Positions 1 to 8,937 of a stretch of DNA of 64,000 nucleotides are shown here, piece after piece; the first letter of the stretch is position 1, and the number at the start of each line of letters is the position of its first letter. The notes under the pieces were generated by a model. The model was not told the DNA's origin. It did not search any database and saw only the letters and a program-made list of their open reading frames with translations. The position numbers and the translations under genes are program-made. This DNA is from Actinomycetes bacterium (lineage in GTDB: Bacteria; Actinomycetota; Actinomycetes; Actinomycetales; Micrococcaceae), in contig JAFAAV010000068.1 in NCBI GenBank assembly GCA_023426375.1, forward strand, positions 1 through 64,000, read 5' to 3'.

Positions 1-23
1 CTTTGGCGCTTTTTTCTTTTCGG

Positions 24-53
24 CCCCCCCCCCGCCCCCGGGGGGGGGCGGCG
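24..53. repeat. G/C homopolymer tract with hairpin potential
   Basis: Ten C, one G, five C and nine G follow a T-rich stretch (10-20). The arms can pair, but no U-run follows the hairpin on either strand as a classical terminator would need. Homopolymer lengths here are error-prone. Bases 54-214 hold no gene that I can support. Confidence 0.4.
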
Positions 54-214
54 TCCTTGCACCTGAGGCGTCGCAGGGACCATGCGTGACGAATGAGGTG
101 CCGCTAGAGCCTCTGGAGCGGATCGAAAGGGTCCTAACGCTGCACTAGACGCGTCCGAGGGTTCTCACGGCGCACCAGGTGTAGGTGCACGGGGTGTAGG
201 AGTATCGCGAGCGC

Positions 215-1822
215 CTAGATCCAGGAATCGAACCACATGCGCCAGCGCCAGTGGTCGTAGGGAATGGTCTGAGCGGTCCAGACGGGCCAGAAGAAGACCG
301 CGCAGACGACCACCAAGCTCATGAACACGAGGGCAACGGTGGTCCAGCGGTGACCCCACGTAGCGGAGATGAAGCGGTTACGGGCAGTAGTTGTCCCCGC
401 AGTGTCTCCGAACGGGGCGACACCCAAGCGTCCGGTCAGGACACCCAGCACTCCCACGATGATGAGCACCATGAACGGGAAGTACGCGAGCGCATAGAAG
501 TAGAACATGGTGCGATCCGGGTAGAGGAACCATGGGATGTACGCGGCCGCGTACATCCCCAGCAGCCCTCCGAAGCGCCAATCACGCTTCACGACCCACA
601 GCACCAGGGCGAACAGAACTGCGGCGATCCCCACCCACCAGATGGCGGGATTGCCCTGATTCAGGATGGCTTGGGAACACGAGTCCACGGTGCACCCGTC
701 GACGCCGCGCTCGGGGGACTCATAGAAGTACGAGGTGGGTCGGGCCAGGATCGGCCACAGCGCGGGGCCGGCCATATAGGTGTGCTCGCTGTCCAGACCG
801 GCGTGGAACGAGTACGCGGCCACGTGGTACTCCCAGAGGGAGCGCAGCGCGGGCGGTAACCACAGCAGTCCCTCGCCCGGGTTCTGCTCGGCCCACTGCC
901 GGTGATAACCGTTGGCGCTGGTGAGCCAGCCGGTCCATGAGATCACGTAGACCACCAGGCCGGTGCCGATCATGGCGACGAAGGCGGGCAGCCCGTCCTT
1001 GACCACCGCACCCCAGAACCAGTGCTTTACGCCGGCGATCCGGCGGCCGTTCATGTCCCATAGGACCGTGAGAATGCCCAGCGCGGCCACCAAGAACAGG
1101 GCGTTCCACTTGACACCCACGGCCAAGCCGCAGGCCACCCCGGCCGCGATGCGCCACCATCGGATCCCCAACCACGGGCCTAGGCCGTGGGGCGAGAAAC
1201 GGGCGACCAGGCGGCGTCGTCCGTCGTCGCGGTCGAGAAGGAGGAACACGAAGGCCAGAAGCACGAAGAACATCAGGAAGATGTCCAGCAGCGCCAGCCG
1301 GGATTCCACGAGGTGCAGGCCGTCCAGGCTCGTGAGTAGACCCGCGGCGGTCGCCAAGGTGATCGAGCGGAACAGCAGCCATGCCGCGGCGAAGATCAAC
1401 GCGATGGACAGCGTGCCGAACAGGGCGGCGGAGAATCGCCATCCGAAGGGATCGTCCGCGCCGAACAGCCAGAGGCCACCGGCGATCAGCCACTTGCCCA
1501 CCGGCGGGTGGACCACGAACGAGGGCTCGCCCATGGTGGTGGGCGGCTTGCCGGAGGCGAAGGCTTCATCCGCGTCGGAAGGCCACTGCTGCTCCGTGCC
1601 GTTGAGCAGGAGCGAATAAGAATCCTTGAGGTAATACGTCTCGTCGAAGACCACAGCGTGCGGCCAGGACAGATTGACGAACCGCATCACACCGCCCAAT
1701 ACGGTCACGATGAGCAGGGGAACCCACCACAATCGGGGCAACTGAGTGACTGCGGGTAGCAAAAGACCACGAAGGTCAGTGGAGGGGCCGCGGGTCACCG
1801 GCTGGGAAGCAGTCAGATGCAC
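215..1822 (-). CDS. pmt: Dolichyl-phosphate-mannose--protein mannosyltransferase
   Basis: A 535-residue polytopic membrane enzyme of the GT39 family, which transfers mannose from polyprenyl-phosphate-mannose to Ser/Thr of exported proteins. The family's acidic motif appears after the first membrane segment as VVFDETYYLKDSYSLL (around residues 57-72), and about ten hydrophobic segments follow. The product ends in the family-typical region rich in W and R. The GTG start at 1822 was chosen because a -10-like TACCAT lies exactly six bases upstream, implying a leaderless transcript. The gene is divergent from rsmI, as in many actinobacterial genomes. Confidence 0.93.
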   Translation of the reverse strand: MHLTASQPVTRGPSTDLRGLLLPAVTQLPRLWWVPLLIVTVLGGVMRFVNLSWPHAVVFDETYYLKDSYSLLLNGTEQQWPSDADEAFASGKPPTTMGEPSFVVHPPVGKWLIAGGLWLFGADDPFGWRFSAALFGTLSIALIFAAAWLLFRSITLATAAGLLTSLDGLHLVESRLALLDIFLMFFVLLAFVFLLLDRDDGRRRLVARFSPHGLGPWLGIRWWRIAAGVACGLAVGVKWNALFLVAALGILTVLWDMNGRRIAGVKHWFWGAVVKDGLPAFVAMIGTGLVVYVISWTGWLTSANGYHRQWAEQNPGEGLLWLPPALRSLWEYHVAAYSFHAGLDSEHTYMAGPALWPILARPTSYFYESPERGVDGCTVDSCSQAILNQGNPAIWWVGIAAVLFALVLWVVKRDWRFGGLLGMYAAAYIPWFLYPDRTMFYFYALAYFPFMVLIIVGVLGVLTGRLGVAPFGDTAGTTTARNRFISATWGHRWTTVALVFMSLVVVCAVFFWPVWTAQTIPYDHWRWRMWFDSWI

Positions 1823-1834
1823 TCAATCATGGTA
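1823..1834 (-). promoter_or_regulatory. Leaderless promoter of pmt
   Basis: On the minus strand TACCAT (1834-1829) is followed by six bases and then the GTG start. No ribosome binding site is present. No good -35 is visible. Confidence 0.5.
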
Positions 1835-1908
1835 GGCGCTGGCACTGAATGAGCCCTGTTCACGGCGGAGTTTACGGCGGTTCTCAGCCTCCGATTGGAC
1901 AGGGTTCG

Positions 1909-1921
1909 TAGAGTACTGGGT
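1909..1921 (+). promoter_or_regulatory. Leaderless promoter of rsmI
   Basis: TAGAGT (1909-1914) stands seven bases before the GTG at 1922, so transcription would start at or next to the start codon. There is no Shine-Dalgarno sequence. Confidence 0.5.
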
Positions 1922-2824
1922 GTGAGCTCGCAAGAATCAACGCTTCAGGAAACCCCCCAGACTCCTTCGAACCGGCCCGAGGGCGGAGCCGTGGTGGTCG
2001 TGGGCACGCCCATCGGCAACCTGTCGGACGCGTCCCCCCGCTTGTTGGAAATTCTCCGGACCGCGGACGTGCTGGCCGTGGAGGACACTCGGACCTTGCA
2101 CCGTTTGGCCGCAGGACTGAACGTTCACTTCACCGGCCGCGTCATGACCCACCACGAGCACAACGAAAATGAGCGGGTTGCTGAGATCCTCGATTTGGTC
2201 CGTGCCGGCAACGTGGTGGCCGTGCTCTCAGACGCAGGTATGCCCACCGTGTCAGATCCAGGTTTCCCGCTCACGCGCGCCGCGGCAGAGGCCGGCCTGC
2301 GAGTGACGGTGATTCCCGGACCCTCCGCGGTATTGGCCGCGCTCGCGGTGTCCGGATTGCCGACCGACCGTTTCACGTTCGAAGGGTTCCTGCCGCGCAA
2401 GGCGGGGGAGCGGGCCACCCACCTCAAGACGCTGGCCGAAGAACGCCGGACCATGGTTTTCTACGAGTCACCGCACCGGCTGCCGGTGATGTTGGAGGCC
2501 CTGCGGGATGCTCTGGGAGGCGATCGTCAGGCAGTCGTGTGCCGTGAACTCACCAAACTTCACGAAGAAGTCCTCCGCGATGACCTCGCCGGTCTTACCG
2601 AGTGGGCCCAGAACAATCAGGTGCGCGGGGAAATCGCGGTGGTCGTCCACGGTGCCGCTGCGGCAGAGGCACCGGAGCCCGAGGATCTCGTGGGCGACGT
2701 CGAAAAACTCGTCGCTACCAGCGACATCAAACTCAAGGCCGCTGCCCGCCAGATTGCTACGGACGCCGGCGTCAGCACCCGTCAGCTCTACGACGCGGTG
2801 ATCGCCGCCCGCGGCCAGCGCTAA
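1922..2824 (+). CDS. rsmI: 16S rRNA 2'-O-ribose C1402 methyltransferase RsmI
   Basis: This 300-residue protein of the tetrapyrrole-methylase fold methylates the ribose of C1402 in 16S rRNA using SAM. Visible family motifs are VVVVGTPIGNLSDASPRLLE near the N-terminus, VLSDAGMPTVSDPG (SAM pocket) and MVFYESPHRL. The C-terminus has the short helical extension usual for RsmI. A TTG at 1895 is in frame, but GTG at 1922 fits better because the -10-like TAGAGT is seven bases upstream and the extra nine residues are not family-like. Confidence 0.95.
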   Translation: MSSQESTLQETPQTPSNRPEGGAVVVVGTPIGNLSDASPRLLEILRTADVLAVEDTRTLHRLAAGLNVHFTGRVMTHHEHNENERVAEILDLVRAGNVVAVLSDAGMPTVSDPGFPLTRAAAEAGLRVTVIPGPSAVLAALAVSGLPTDRFTFEGFLPRKAGERATHLKTLAEERRTMVFYESPHRLPVMLEALRDALGGDRQAVVCRELTKLHEEVLRDDLAGLTEWAQNNQVRGEIAVVVHGAAAAEAPEPEDLVGDVEKLVATSDIKLKAAARQIATDAGVSTRQLYDAVIAARGQR

Positions 2825-2831
2825 CTGGTGA

Positions 2832-2958
2832 GGCCGAGATGCGCAGTTTTTCTCGGCCGCTGACATGTGTGGAAGAGGTCCGCACGAAACCGGCCGGTTT
2901 TGCTGCGGACCTCTTCCTCACATGTTCCTGTCTGTGAACCTCTGCCCGATATGTCAGC
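2832..2958. repeat. Composite palindrome between convergent rsmI and transglutaminase genes
   Basis: Three nested structures lie here. GGCCGAGA/TCTCGGCC (2832-2839, 2851-2858) could end rsmI. A 22-base inverted repeat (2863-2884 against 2904-2925) has 21 matches, and its loop contains the 14-base perfect palindrome AAACCGGCCGGTTT (2887-2900). An outer GCTGACAT/ATGTCAGC pair (2859-2866, 2951-2958) encloses it. It may be a bidirectional terminator or a repetitive extragenic palindrome. Confidence 0.7.
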
Positions 2959-5344
2959 GCCGGAAGATCGACGCCGGCCACCACGTGGCACGGAACTTTT
3001 GACCGCCGTTGGCCCGGTGCATGAGCTCGTCGTGCACCTTGCCGAGGTCCGCGGCGGACGCAGACGGCTTCCACGACGCATCCGGGGCGGCGTAGCTCGC
3101 GTGCTCCACATCCGCAACGATTCGATCCACGGCCTCCGACGCCGCCGGGATCCCCGCTGCCATGCGTCGAGCACGCACGCGGGGCGTATCCGATTCCTTG
3201 GGGGAACCGCCGTGGTCCACGGACAGGTCCTCCAACTCGTCCCACGCCGCGTTCGCCCGATCCTGGGGCGAGAGCGAGGCGTTGCCCATGTCCGCCAACC
3301 GGGCCCGGCGGCGTCGTCCGCGCAAGAACCGCGGCAGGGCGGCCAGGAGCAGGAGGAGCAGCAAGACACCGCCGAGCACCAGGACCCAGATCGGAATCAT
3401 CAGGCCGGTGCTGGTTTCCTGCTGGGCCTCTTCCGGCTCCGGGGTCTCGGGAGCGGGCTGTTCGCTCTGATCGTCCGTGGGTTCCGAGGTCGGTTCCTCT
3501 GGCTGCGAAGGCTCCTGGCTGGGCGTCTCATTGGGCTGACCGGAGGCGTCCTGACCGGGTTCGTTGCCGGTTTCGGGCGCGTACTCGGGGGTAGTAGGAA
3601 TGCCGGGCGTGGGCTCGAATCGCACCCAGCCGACACCCTGGAAGTAGAGCTCGGGCCACGCGTGAGCGTCACCGGTGCCCACCTCGAACTGCTCGCCACC
3701 CTGCGCATCCTGCACCGGGGCGGTGGGCAAATAACCGACCGCCACACGTGCCGGGATACCCACCTCGCGCGCCATGAGAGCCATCGCGGGGGCGAAATGC
3801 CCGGCGTAACCGGTGCGGGTCTCCATGAACTGTTCCATGCTGTCCATGCCACCGGCGTCGTACCCCTGGGCGAGCGGGGCGTTCACGTCGTACTGGAAGT
3901 TGTGGCGCAGTCCGTTCTGCAGCGCCAGCGCACGGTCGTAGTCATTGCCGGCTCCCTCCGTGAGTTGGCGGGCGGCGCTGCTGATCGACTCGGGCATTTC
4001 GTTGGGCAGCCGCATGTAATCGGCCAGCTCATCATTCGCGCCCGACGACGCCGCCGAACGCATCGCTTCCGGCGTCGCCTGCGGTGCCGAAGACGTCACA
4101 GTGAACGTGCCACCGGACATGTCCGATGCCGCACTGTAGACGGAGAGGTCGCGGGGGTTCCAGGACCAACCCTCGTTGCCGATGCCTGAGAACTCGGTGG
4201 GTGCGTACGGGGCCGGGAGCCAGTGCTCGTTGTAGTCCTCGAACGTGACCTTGCTCGTCACGGGATTCTCACGGGACACCGGGTTGGTCTCGGAATCGGC
4301 AATGCCGTCCAAGCCCTCTTCCAGGTTGTCCGTCTGCGGGAAGAACTCGGACTGGGAGAAGTCGGACAGAGTCATGAGCCGCATGTACTTGGGCTGCCCG
4401 TCAGAGGTGGTGTAGCTGAAGCGCTGCACCCGTTCGCTCTCGCGCAGATCCTGACCAACGGCCCGCAGCGGACCCACGCCCGCCGCACGCTCGGAGTTGA
4501 ACGAGCTGCCCTGAGGGAACGCACCGCTGAAGAATCCCGGCATCACGGTGGGAACAAGAAGGGTCACGGCCAGTACACCGGCGATCACCAAGAGAGCACG
4601 CGGGAGCCCACCGGGAGTCGGAGCGATGCGCTGTTGACGCGTGGCGCCCCATAACCGGGACCCGGCGAGCAGGGCCAGCGCGGCGATGATCGCGGCACCC
4701 AGACCCCACATGGACACGCTCCCCGGTAAGGTCAAAGCGGGGACCACGAGCAAGGCCAGAATTCCCACGCACGCCAGACCCGCCATGCGGAGTCCGAGCA
4801 GGGCGGTTTCCATGAACACGGCCACCAGGCCAACCAGCGCGCTGAGGAGCAACGCCAGACCGGGGTTCTGCCCGTAGGGTGCAGACTGCCGTGACACGAA
4901 GGAGCCCGACTCGCTCCAGAGCTGTCCCGCGGCCGTGAAAGTGTCAGGGGTCGGGATGAATCCCAGCAGGGCATGATCGCTCACGTGCATCACGGTGAGC
5001 GCCAGGATCAGCGCGGCGAGCCCCAGAACGGTGACCACGGCTGACGGCAATCGGAGCCACCGAGCTGCGGCGGTCACCAACAGAACGATCACCACGGTGA
5101 CCGCTACCGGCAGCACCCACCAGAATCCGGCGAGCGCCCCGGCCATTCCCACGCAGCCCAGGGCGATGCTGGCCAGCAGCAAGACGTGCAGCGGGATGAT
5201 GGCCATGCGCGGCGCACGGTGGCTCTGGGGTTCCTCGGGGGCCCGAGGATTTTCCGGGGATTCCGACGGCGCGTCCGAACCTCGGGCGTCTCCGGCGGGT
5301 TCCTGTTGGCCCCACGGGGCGGCCGGTGCGGTGGTGTGGCTCAT
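2954..5344 (-). CDS. Transglutaminase-like membrane protein with Cys-to-Ala active site
   Basis: A 796-residue protein with an N-terminal block of about seven membrane segments (DUF3488-like), an outward-facing transglutaminase-like domain, a Pro/Glu-rich linker, one more membrane helix and a cytoplasmic DUF4129-like tail. The domain shows GIPARVAVGYL and GDAHAWPELYF with the expected histidine. The position where the family normally has the nucleophilic cysteine (GYC-hydrophobic) reads TGYAGHFAPAMALM, with Ala codon GCC at 3803-3805. It is therefore probably not a thiol enzyme. The start at 5344 overlaps the stop of the DUF58 gene as ATGA. It forms the usual operon with MoxR and DUF58, thought to act in envelope or protein assembly. 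Confidence 0.88.
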   Translation of the reverse strand: MSHTTAPAAPWGQQEPAGDARGSDAPSESPENPRAPEEPQSHRAPRMAIIPLHVLLLASIALGCVGMAGALAGFWWVLPVAVTVVIVLLVTAAARWLRLPSAVVTVLGLAALILALTVMHVSDHALLGFIPTPDTFTAAGQLWSESGSFVSRQSAPYGQNPGLALLLSALVGLVAVFMETALLGLRMAGLACVGILALLVVPALTLPGSVSMWGLGAAIIAALALLAGSRLWGATRQQRIAPTPGGLPRALLVIAGVLAVTLLVPTVMPGFFSGAFPQGSSFNSERAAGVGPLRAVGQDLRESERVQRFSYTTSDGQPKYMRLMTLSDFSQSEFFPQTDNLEEGLDGIADSETNPVSRENPVTSKVTFEDYNEHWLPAPYAPTEFSGIGNEGWSWNPRDLSVYSAASDMSGGTFTVTSSAPQATPEAMRSAASSGANDELADYMRLPNEMPESISSAARQLTEGAGNDYDRALALQNGLRHNFQYDVNAPLAQGYDAGGMDSMEQFMETRTGYAGHFAPAMALMAREVGIPARVAVGYLPTAPVQDAQGGEQFEVGTGDAHAWPELYFQGVGWVRFEPTPGIPTTPEYAPETGNEPGQDASGQPNETPSQEPSQPEEPTSEPTDDQSEQPAPETPEPEEAQQETSTGLMIPIWVLVLGGVLLLLLLLAALPRFLRGRRRRARLADMGNASLSPQDRANAAWDELEDLSVDHGGSPKESDTPRVRARRMAAGIPAASEAVDRIVADVEHASYAAPDASWKPSASAADLGKVHDELMHRANGGQKFRATWWPASIFRR

Positions 5345-6765
5345 GCGGTTGTCCTCGATCGGAAGTGCCCCATCACGTGGTCCATGTTCAACTGTTCGAC
5401 CCCGGGCGCCGCGGGCGGCGGATCCAGGAGAGTGGCGCCGTCCAGGATGGAAGTCCATGCGGCGTCAATGTCCGTCCAGCGGCTCACGAGTACCACCGAC
5501 CATCCGGAAGTTTCCAGGATGTCCGCGCTCTCGGGGCGCGTCATGGGCGGGTTGAGCACCATGATTACCGATCCGGCGACATTGCCCTTGGCCGCGGTGA
5601 CATAGCGGCGCGCGGCCTCCGCGGACAATTTGCCCGTGATGAGCAGCAGGGGATGAGTGAGCGCCTCGCGGTCGAAGCGTGTGGTCAGCGGGTCAGTCGC
5701 GGCGTCCGGTTCGGGGCGGGAGACCAACGCGGCCTGTGCCAAACCATGCACCACCTCCAGGGCGGTGTTGTCCGAGACGGAGGTGTCACGCTGATCGGTG
5801 CTCTCCATGTCACCGTGCGGCAGGGCGCGGCCCTGGTCATCCAGGGCAAAGACCACGGTTTCGCGGCGCGTCAGGTGGTCCAGGATGGACGCCGTGGCGC
5901 GCACGCCCCATTCGAACTCCTCGGTCGAGGGCAGGATGCCCGCCCACACGCGCTCGCCTGGCCAGTGTTCCTGGGTCATGTCCAGCACGAGCACGGCCTT
6001 GCGCGTACTGCGGGGATCCTCCTGCCGCACCATGAGTTCACCGTGCTTTGCCGACGCCGCCCAGTGCACTCGTCGCATCGGGTCACCGTGGCGGTACTCG
6101 CGGGTGGTCACGTTGTCCGGCCCGGGCTGCGGCATGGCCCTGCGCGAGGGATCGCCGCCGGTCTCGCGGACCCGGGACGCACCCAGTTCGGTGAGGTCCT
6201 CGGTGTCCGGGGCGACCTGCAGGGTGGTGCGCTCGGCGACGTCCAGCAGTTCGGTCACCACGCCGAACGGGTCCTGCACACGCACCGTGGCCGGGCCCAG
6301 CTCGTGCATTCCACGACGCTGCGGGCGCACCGTGTACCCCACGGGCACGCCGGAGACGGGGACCGAGAAATCCTGGTCCTTCCCTAACTGCGGGTCCACT
6401 TTTTCGTGGACCTCGACCGCGGCGCGATCGTGAGTGGTCGAGCCCGAGGTCTCCGCGCGGCGTCGGGAACTGAACTGCGAACGACGCCGCACGCGCAAGG
6501 CGACCGAGGCGGCGTCGCCAACCGTGACCAGCGCCGGATCCACGGACCGTTTGAGCAGCACGCGAGGTTTGATCAACCACATCGCGAGCGAGGAGAACAA
6601 GGGGAGCATGCCCAGGAACAAGGACAACGCGAGCACGTCCTTGCGGCCCAGCCACGTGGCGGCGGCCAGGCACACGACGGCCGCGACCAGGAAACACCAG
6701 CCGCGCACCGTGAACTTGGCGCGGGAATCGACCCGCGCCTCGGCAGTGGGGGCGGTCTTACTCAT
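5341..6765 (-). CDS. DUF58 domain-containing protein
   Basis: A 474-residue protein with two hydrophobic helices near the N-terminus (about residues 22-66) and a DUF58 domain carrying the signature YRHGDPMRRVHWAASAKHGE. The C-terminal half has a von Willebrand-A-like pattern, including a VLVLDMTQ strand. It follows the MoxR gene with an ATGA overlap and precedes the transglutaminase-like gene with another, so the three are translationally coupled. DUF58 proteins are regular partners of MoxR ATPases; the exact substrate is unknown. Confidence 0.9.
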   Translation of the reverse strand: MSKTAPTAEARVDSRAKFTVRGWCFLVAAVVCLAAATWLGRKDVLALSLFLGMLPLFSSLAMWLIKPRVLLKRSVDPALVTVGDAASVALRVRRRSQFSSRRRAETSGSTTHDRAAVEVHEKVDPQLGKDQDFSVPVSGVPVGYTVRPQRRGMHELGPATVRVQDPFGVVTELLDVAERTTLQVAPDTEDLTELGASRVRETGGDPSRRAMPQPGPDNVTTREYRHGDPMRRVHWAASAKHGELMVRQEDPRSTRKAVLVLDMTQEHWPGERVWAGILPSTEEFEWGVRATASILDHLTRRETVVFALDDQGRALPHGDMESTDQRDTSVSDNTALEVVHGLAQAALVSRPEPDAATDPLTTRFDREALTHPLLLITGKLSAEAARRYVTAAKGNVAGSVIMVLNPPMTRPESADILETSGWSVVLVSRWTDIDAAWTSILDGATLLDPPPAAPGVEQLNMDHVMGHFRSRTTA

Positions 6766-7712
6766 CGAGATCCGGAGCCGTCTTCGGTGGGTACGCGAAC
6801 GTCGTCGAGAATGGTGCGCACCACGTCCTGGGCGCTATCGGTTCCGGAGCGGCGCTCGAGGAGCAGGCGGTGAGCGAGCACGGGGACGGCAATGGCCTTT
6901 ACATCGTCCGGGAGCACGTGATTGCGGCCGGCCAGGGCGGCCTCGGCACGGGCGGCGGCTTGCATCTGGAGCGCCGCACGGGGGCTGGCGCCCAATCGCA
7001 GGTGCGGGTGATTACGCGTGGCCTGGCACAGCGACACGATGTAGCGGCGCACGGCCGTGGACACGTGCAGCGACCGGACGTATTCGACGAGTTGCGTCGC
7101 CTGATTGATGTCGACCACCGGCTGCAGATCCTTCAGGGGCGAACCGGAACCGTGACCGGCGAGCATGTGCACCTCGGCATCAGCGTCCGGGTAGCCCATG
7201 GAAATGCGGGCGGTGAAACGGTCGCGCTGGGCCTCGGGGAGCGGGAACGTGCCGTCCATCTCGACCGGGTTCTGCGTGGCCACCACCATGAACGGGGTGG
7301 AAAGTCGATAGGTGGTGCCGTCCGCGGTGACCTGCGATTCGGCCATGGCCTCCAACAGAGCGGACTGGGTCTTGGCCGATGCGCGGTTGATCTCGTCACC
7401 GATCACGAGGTTCGCGAACACCGGGCCCGGCTTGAACTCGAATTCGCGGCGCACCTGATCGTAGACGGATACACCGGTGATGTCGGTGGGCAGTAGGTCC
7501 GGGGTGAACTGGATACGGCTCACCGAGCCGCCGATCGCGCCGGCCAGGGTGCGGGCCAACATAGTCTTGCCCACGCCTGGAACGTCCTCCACGAGCAAGT
7601 GACCTCCCGCCAAGAGAACCGTGAGCGCGGTGCGGGTCTCGGTGGGCTTGCCATCGATCACCGAGTTCATGCGGTCCAGAATGGCCTTGGTGTACGTGGA
7701 GAACTGCTCCAT
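6762..7712 (-). CDS. MoxR family AAA+ ATPase
   Basis: A 316-residue AAA+ ATPase. Walker A reads GVGKTML, Walker B reads VIGDEINRASAKTQSALLEA, and the sensor region reads MVVATQNPVEMDGTFPLPEAQ, all typical of MoxR. MoxR proteins act as chaperone-like factors for the assembly or activation of partner complexes, here presumably the DUF58 and transglutaminase-like proteins encoded by the two overlapping genes downstream. It is the first gene of the operon, and its upstream region (7713-7840) separates it from the divergent tatD. Confidence 0.93.
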   Translation of the reverse strand: MEQFSTYTKAILDRMNSVIDGKPTETRTALTVLLAGGHLLVEDVPGVGKTMLARTLAGAIGGSVSRIQFTPDLLPTDITGVSVYDQVRREFEFKPGPVFANLVIGDEINRASAKTQSALLEAMAESQVTADGTTYRLSTPFMVVATQNPVEMDGTFPLPEAQRDRFTARISMGYPDADAEVHMLAGHGSGSPLKDLQPVVDINQATQLVEYVRSLHVSTAVRRYIVSLCQATRNHPHLRLGASPRAALQMQAAARAEAALAGRNHVLPDDVKAIAVPVLAHRLLLERRSGTDSAQDVVRTILDDVRVPTEDGSGSR

Positions 7713-7840
7713 GGTTCCTCGTCTCGTGAGAAATCGCTGTATCTGTGTGATTTGTTCTTATTCTCTCGCATAGAAACGCGCAGTGGGCCATGTTGAGCGG
7801 GCGTGCCTCCCGCGGTGTGCCTCATCGCCCATGCCCGGCG

Positions 7841-7852
7841 TATCGTGGGCGG
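7841..7852 (+). promoter_or_regulatory. Leaderless promoter of tatD
   Basis: TATCGT (7841-7846) is followed by six bases and then GTG at 7853. No Shine-Dalgarno sequence is seen. Confidence 0.45.
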
Positions 7853-8854
7853 GTGATCGAAACGCCTATTGCCACCACGTTGTGGGACACCCACCAGCGC
7901 CCCCAGCCCGAACCCGGAACCACTCCTGCCGCCTATCAGGAGCAGTGGTACGAGTTGCCGGATTCTGTGGAGAGCGGCGAAGGAACCGAGCGCCGTGCGC
8001 TCACCGACCGCGAAGGTCGACGCCGCAACGTCGAGTTCCCCGCCCTTCCCGAGCCCCTGCCGCATCCGGTCGTGGACAACCACACCCATTTGGACATGCA
8101 GGACGGATTGGTCCGGGTGTCCGTGATGGACGCGATGGATGTCGCCCAGGCCGCTTCCGTGCGCGGAGTGGTGCAGGCCGGTTGCGATGTTGAGTCCTCA
8201 CGATTCGCCGTGGCCACCGCGCAGTCCGTGCCGGGGGTGCTGGCAGCTGTTGCATTGCACCCTAATGAGGCGCCTTCATTGGCTACTGCGGGTTCTTTGG
8301 GCGATGCGCTGGCGAAGATCGAGGCACTGGCTTCGGAGGACCGCGTGCGGTGCATCGGAGAGACCGGGTTGGATCACGTACACACCTCCGAAGACGGTTA
8401 CGCGGCGCAGGAGGAGTCCTTCAAGGCGCACATCGAGTTCGCCAAGAAACACGACCTGGCCATGCAGATCCACGACCGCGAAGCCCACGAGGACGTGGTG
8501 CGCGTTCTGCGCGAGGTCGGAGCACCCGAGCGCACCGTGTTCCACTGCTTCTCCGGCGACCCTGAACTGGCGCGGATCTGCAATGAGAACGGTTGGTACA
8601 TGTCCTTCGCGGGCACGGTGACGTTCAAGAACGCCAAGTCCTTGAAGGCAGCGCTGTTGGAAGCGGACCGTTCTTTGATTCTGACCGAAACGGACGCCCC
8701 GTTCCTCACCCCTCACCCGTTCCGCGGCCGACCCAACGCCCCCTACATGGTCAACTACACGGTGCGCGGCATGGCCGAGATCCTCTCCGCGGACCTCGAG
8801 GAGCTGTGCCAGCAGATCTGGGCCAACTCCGAGAAGGTGTACGGGCAGTTCTAG
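7853..8854 (+). CDS. tatD: TatD family metal-dependent hydrolase (DNase)
   Basis: A 333-residue TIM-barrel hydrolase. The metal ligands are visible in order: HTHLD (H-x-H), GETGLDH, MQIHDREAHED, VFHCFSG and TETDAPFLTPHP. TatD enzymes are magnesium-dependent 3'-5' exonucleases acting on damaged or single-stranded DNA. The protein has about 75 residues before the first metal motif, longer than the E. coli protein but common in actinobacteria. An in-frame ATG at 7790 exists; GTG at 7853 was chosen from the -10 spacing. It lies upstream of rsmA and ispE, a conserved actinobacterial order. Confidence 0.92.
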   Translation: MIETPIATTLWDTHQRPQPEPGTTPAAYQEQWYELPDSVESGEGTERRALTDREGRRRNVEFPALPEPLPHPVVDNHTHLDMQDGLVRVSVMDAMDVAQAASVRGVVQAGCDVESSRFAVATAQSVPGVLAAVALHPNEAPSLATAGSLGDALAKIEALASEDRVRCIGETGLDHVHTSEDGYAAQEESFKAHIEFAKKHDLAMQIHDREAHEDVVRVLREVGAPERTVFHCFSGDPELARICNENGWYMSFAGTVTFKNAKSLKAALLEADRSLILTETDAPFLTPHPFRGRPNAPYMVNYTVRGMAEILSADLEELCQQIWANSEKVYGQF

Positions 8855-8925
8855 GGTCACTGACGGACACGGGCCACATGAGGGCCGCGCGGGTCCATGC
8901 CGAGAGTCCGGCCACCCAATCAACG

Positions 8926-8937
8926 TAGGATGATCCG
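8926..8937 (+). promoter_or_regulatory. Leaderless promoter of rsmA
   Basis: TAGGAT (8926-8931) is six bases before GTG at 8938, the same geometry as pmt and tatD. Confidence 0.5.

Noticed and set aside
2867..4189. A 440-codon plus-strand open frame.
   Set aside because: It is antisense to the transglutaminase-like gene, has Arg/Gly/His-rich composition, no ribosome site and no family motif.
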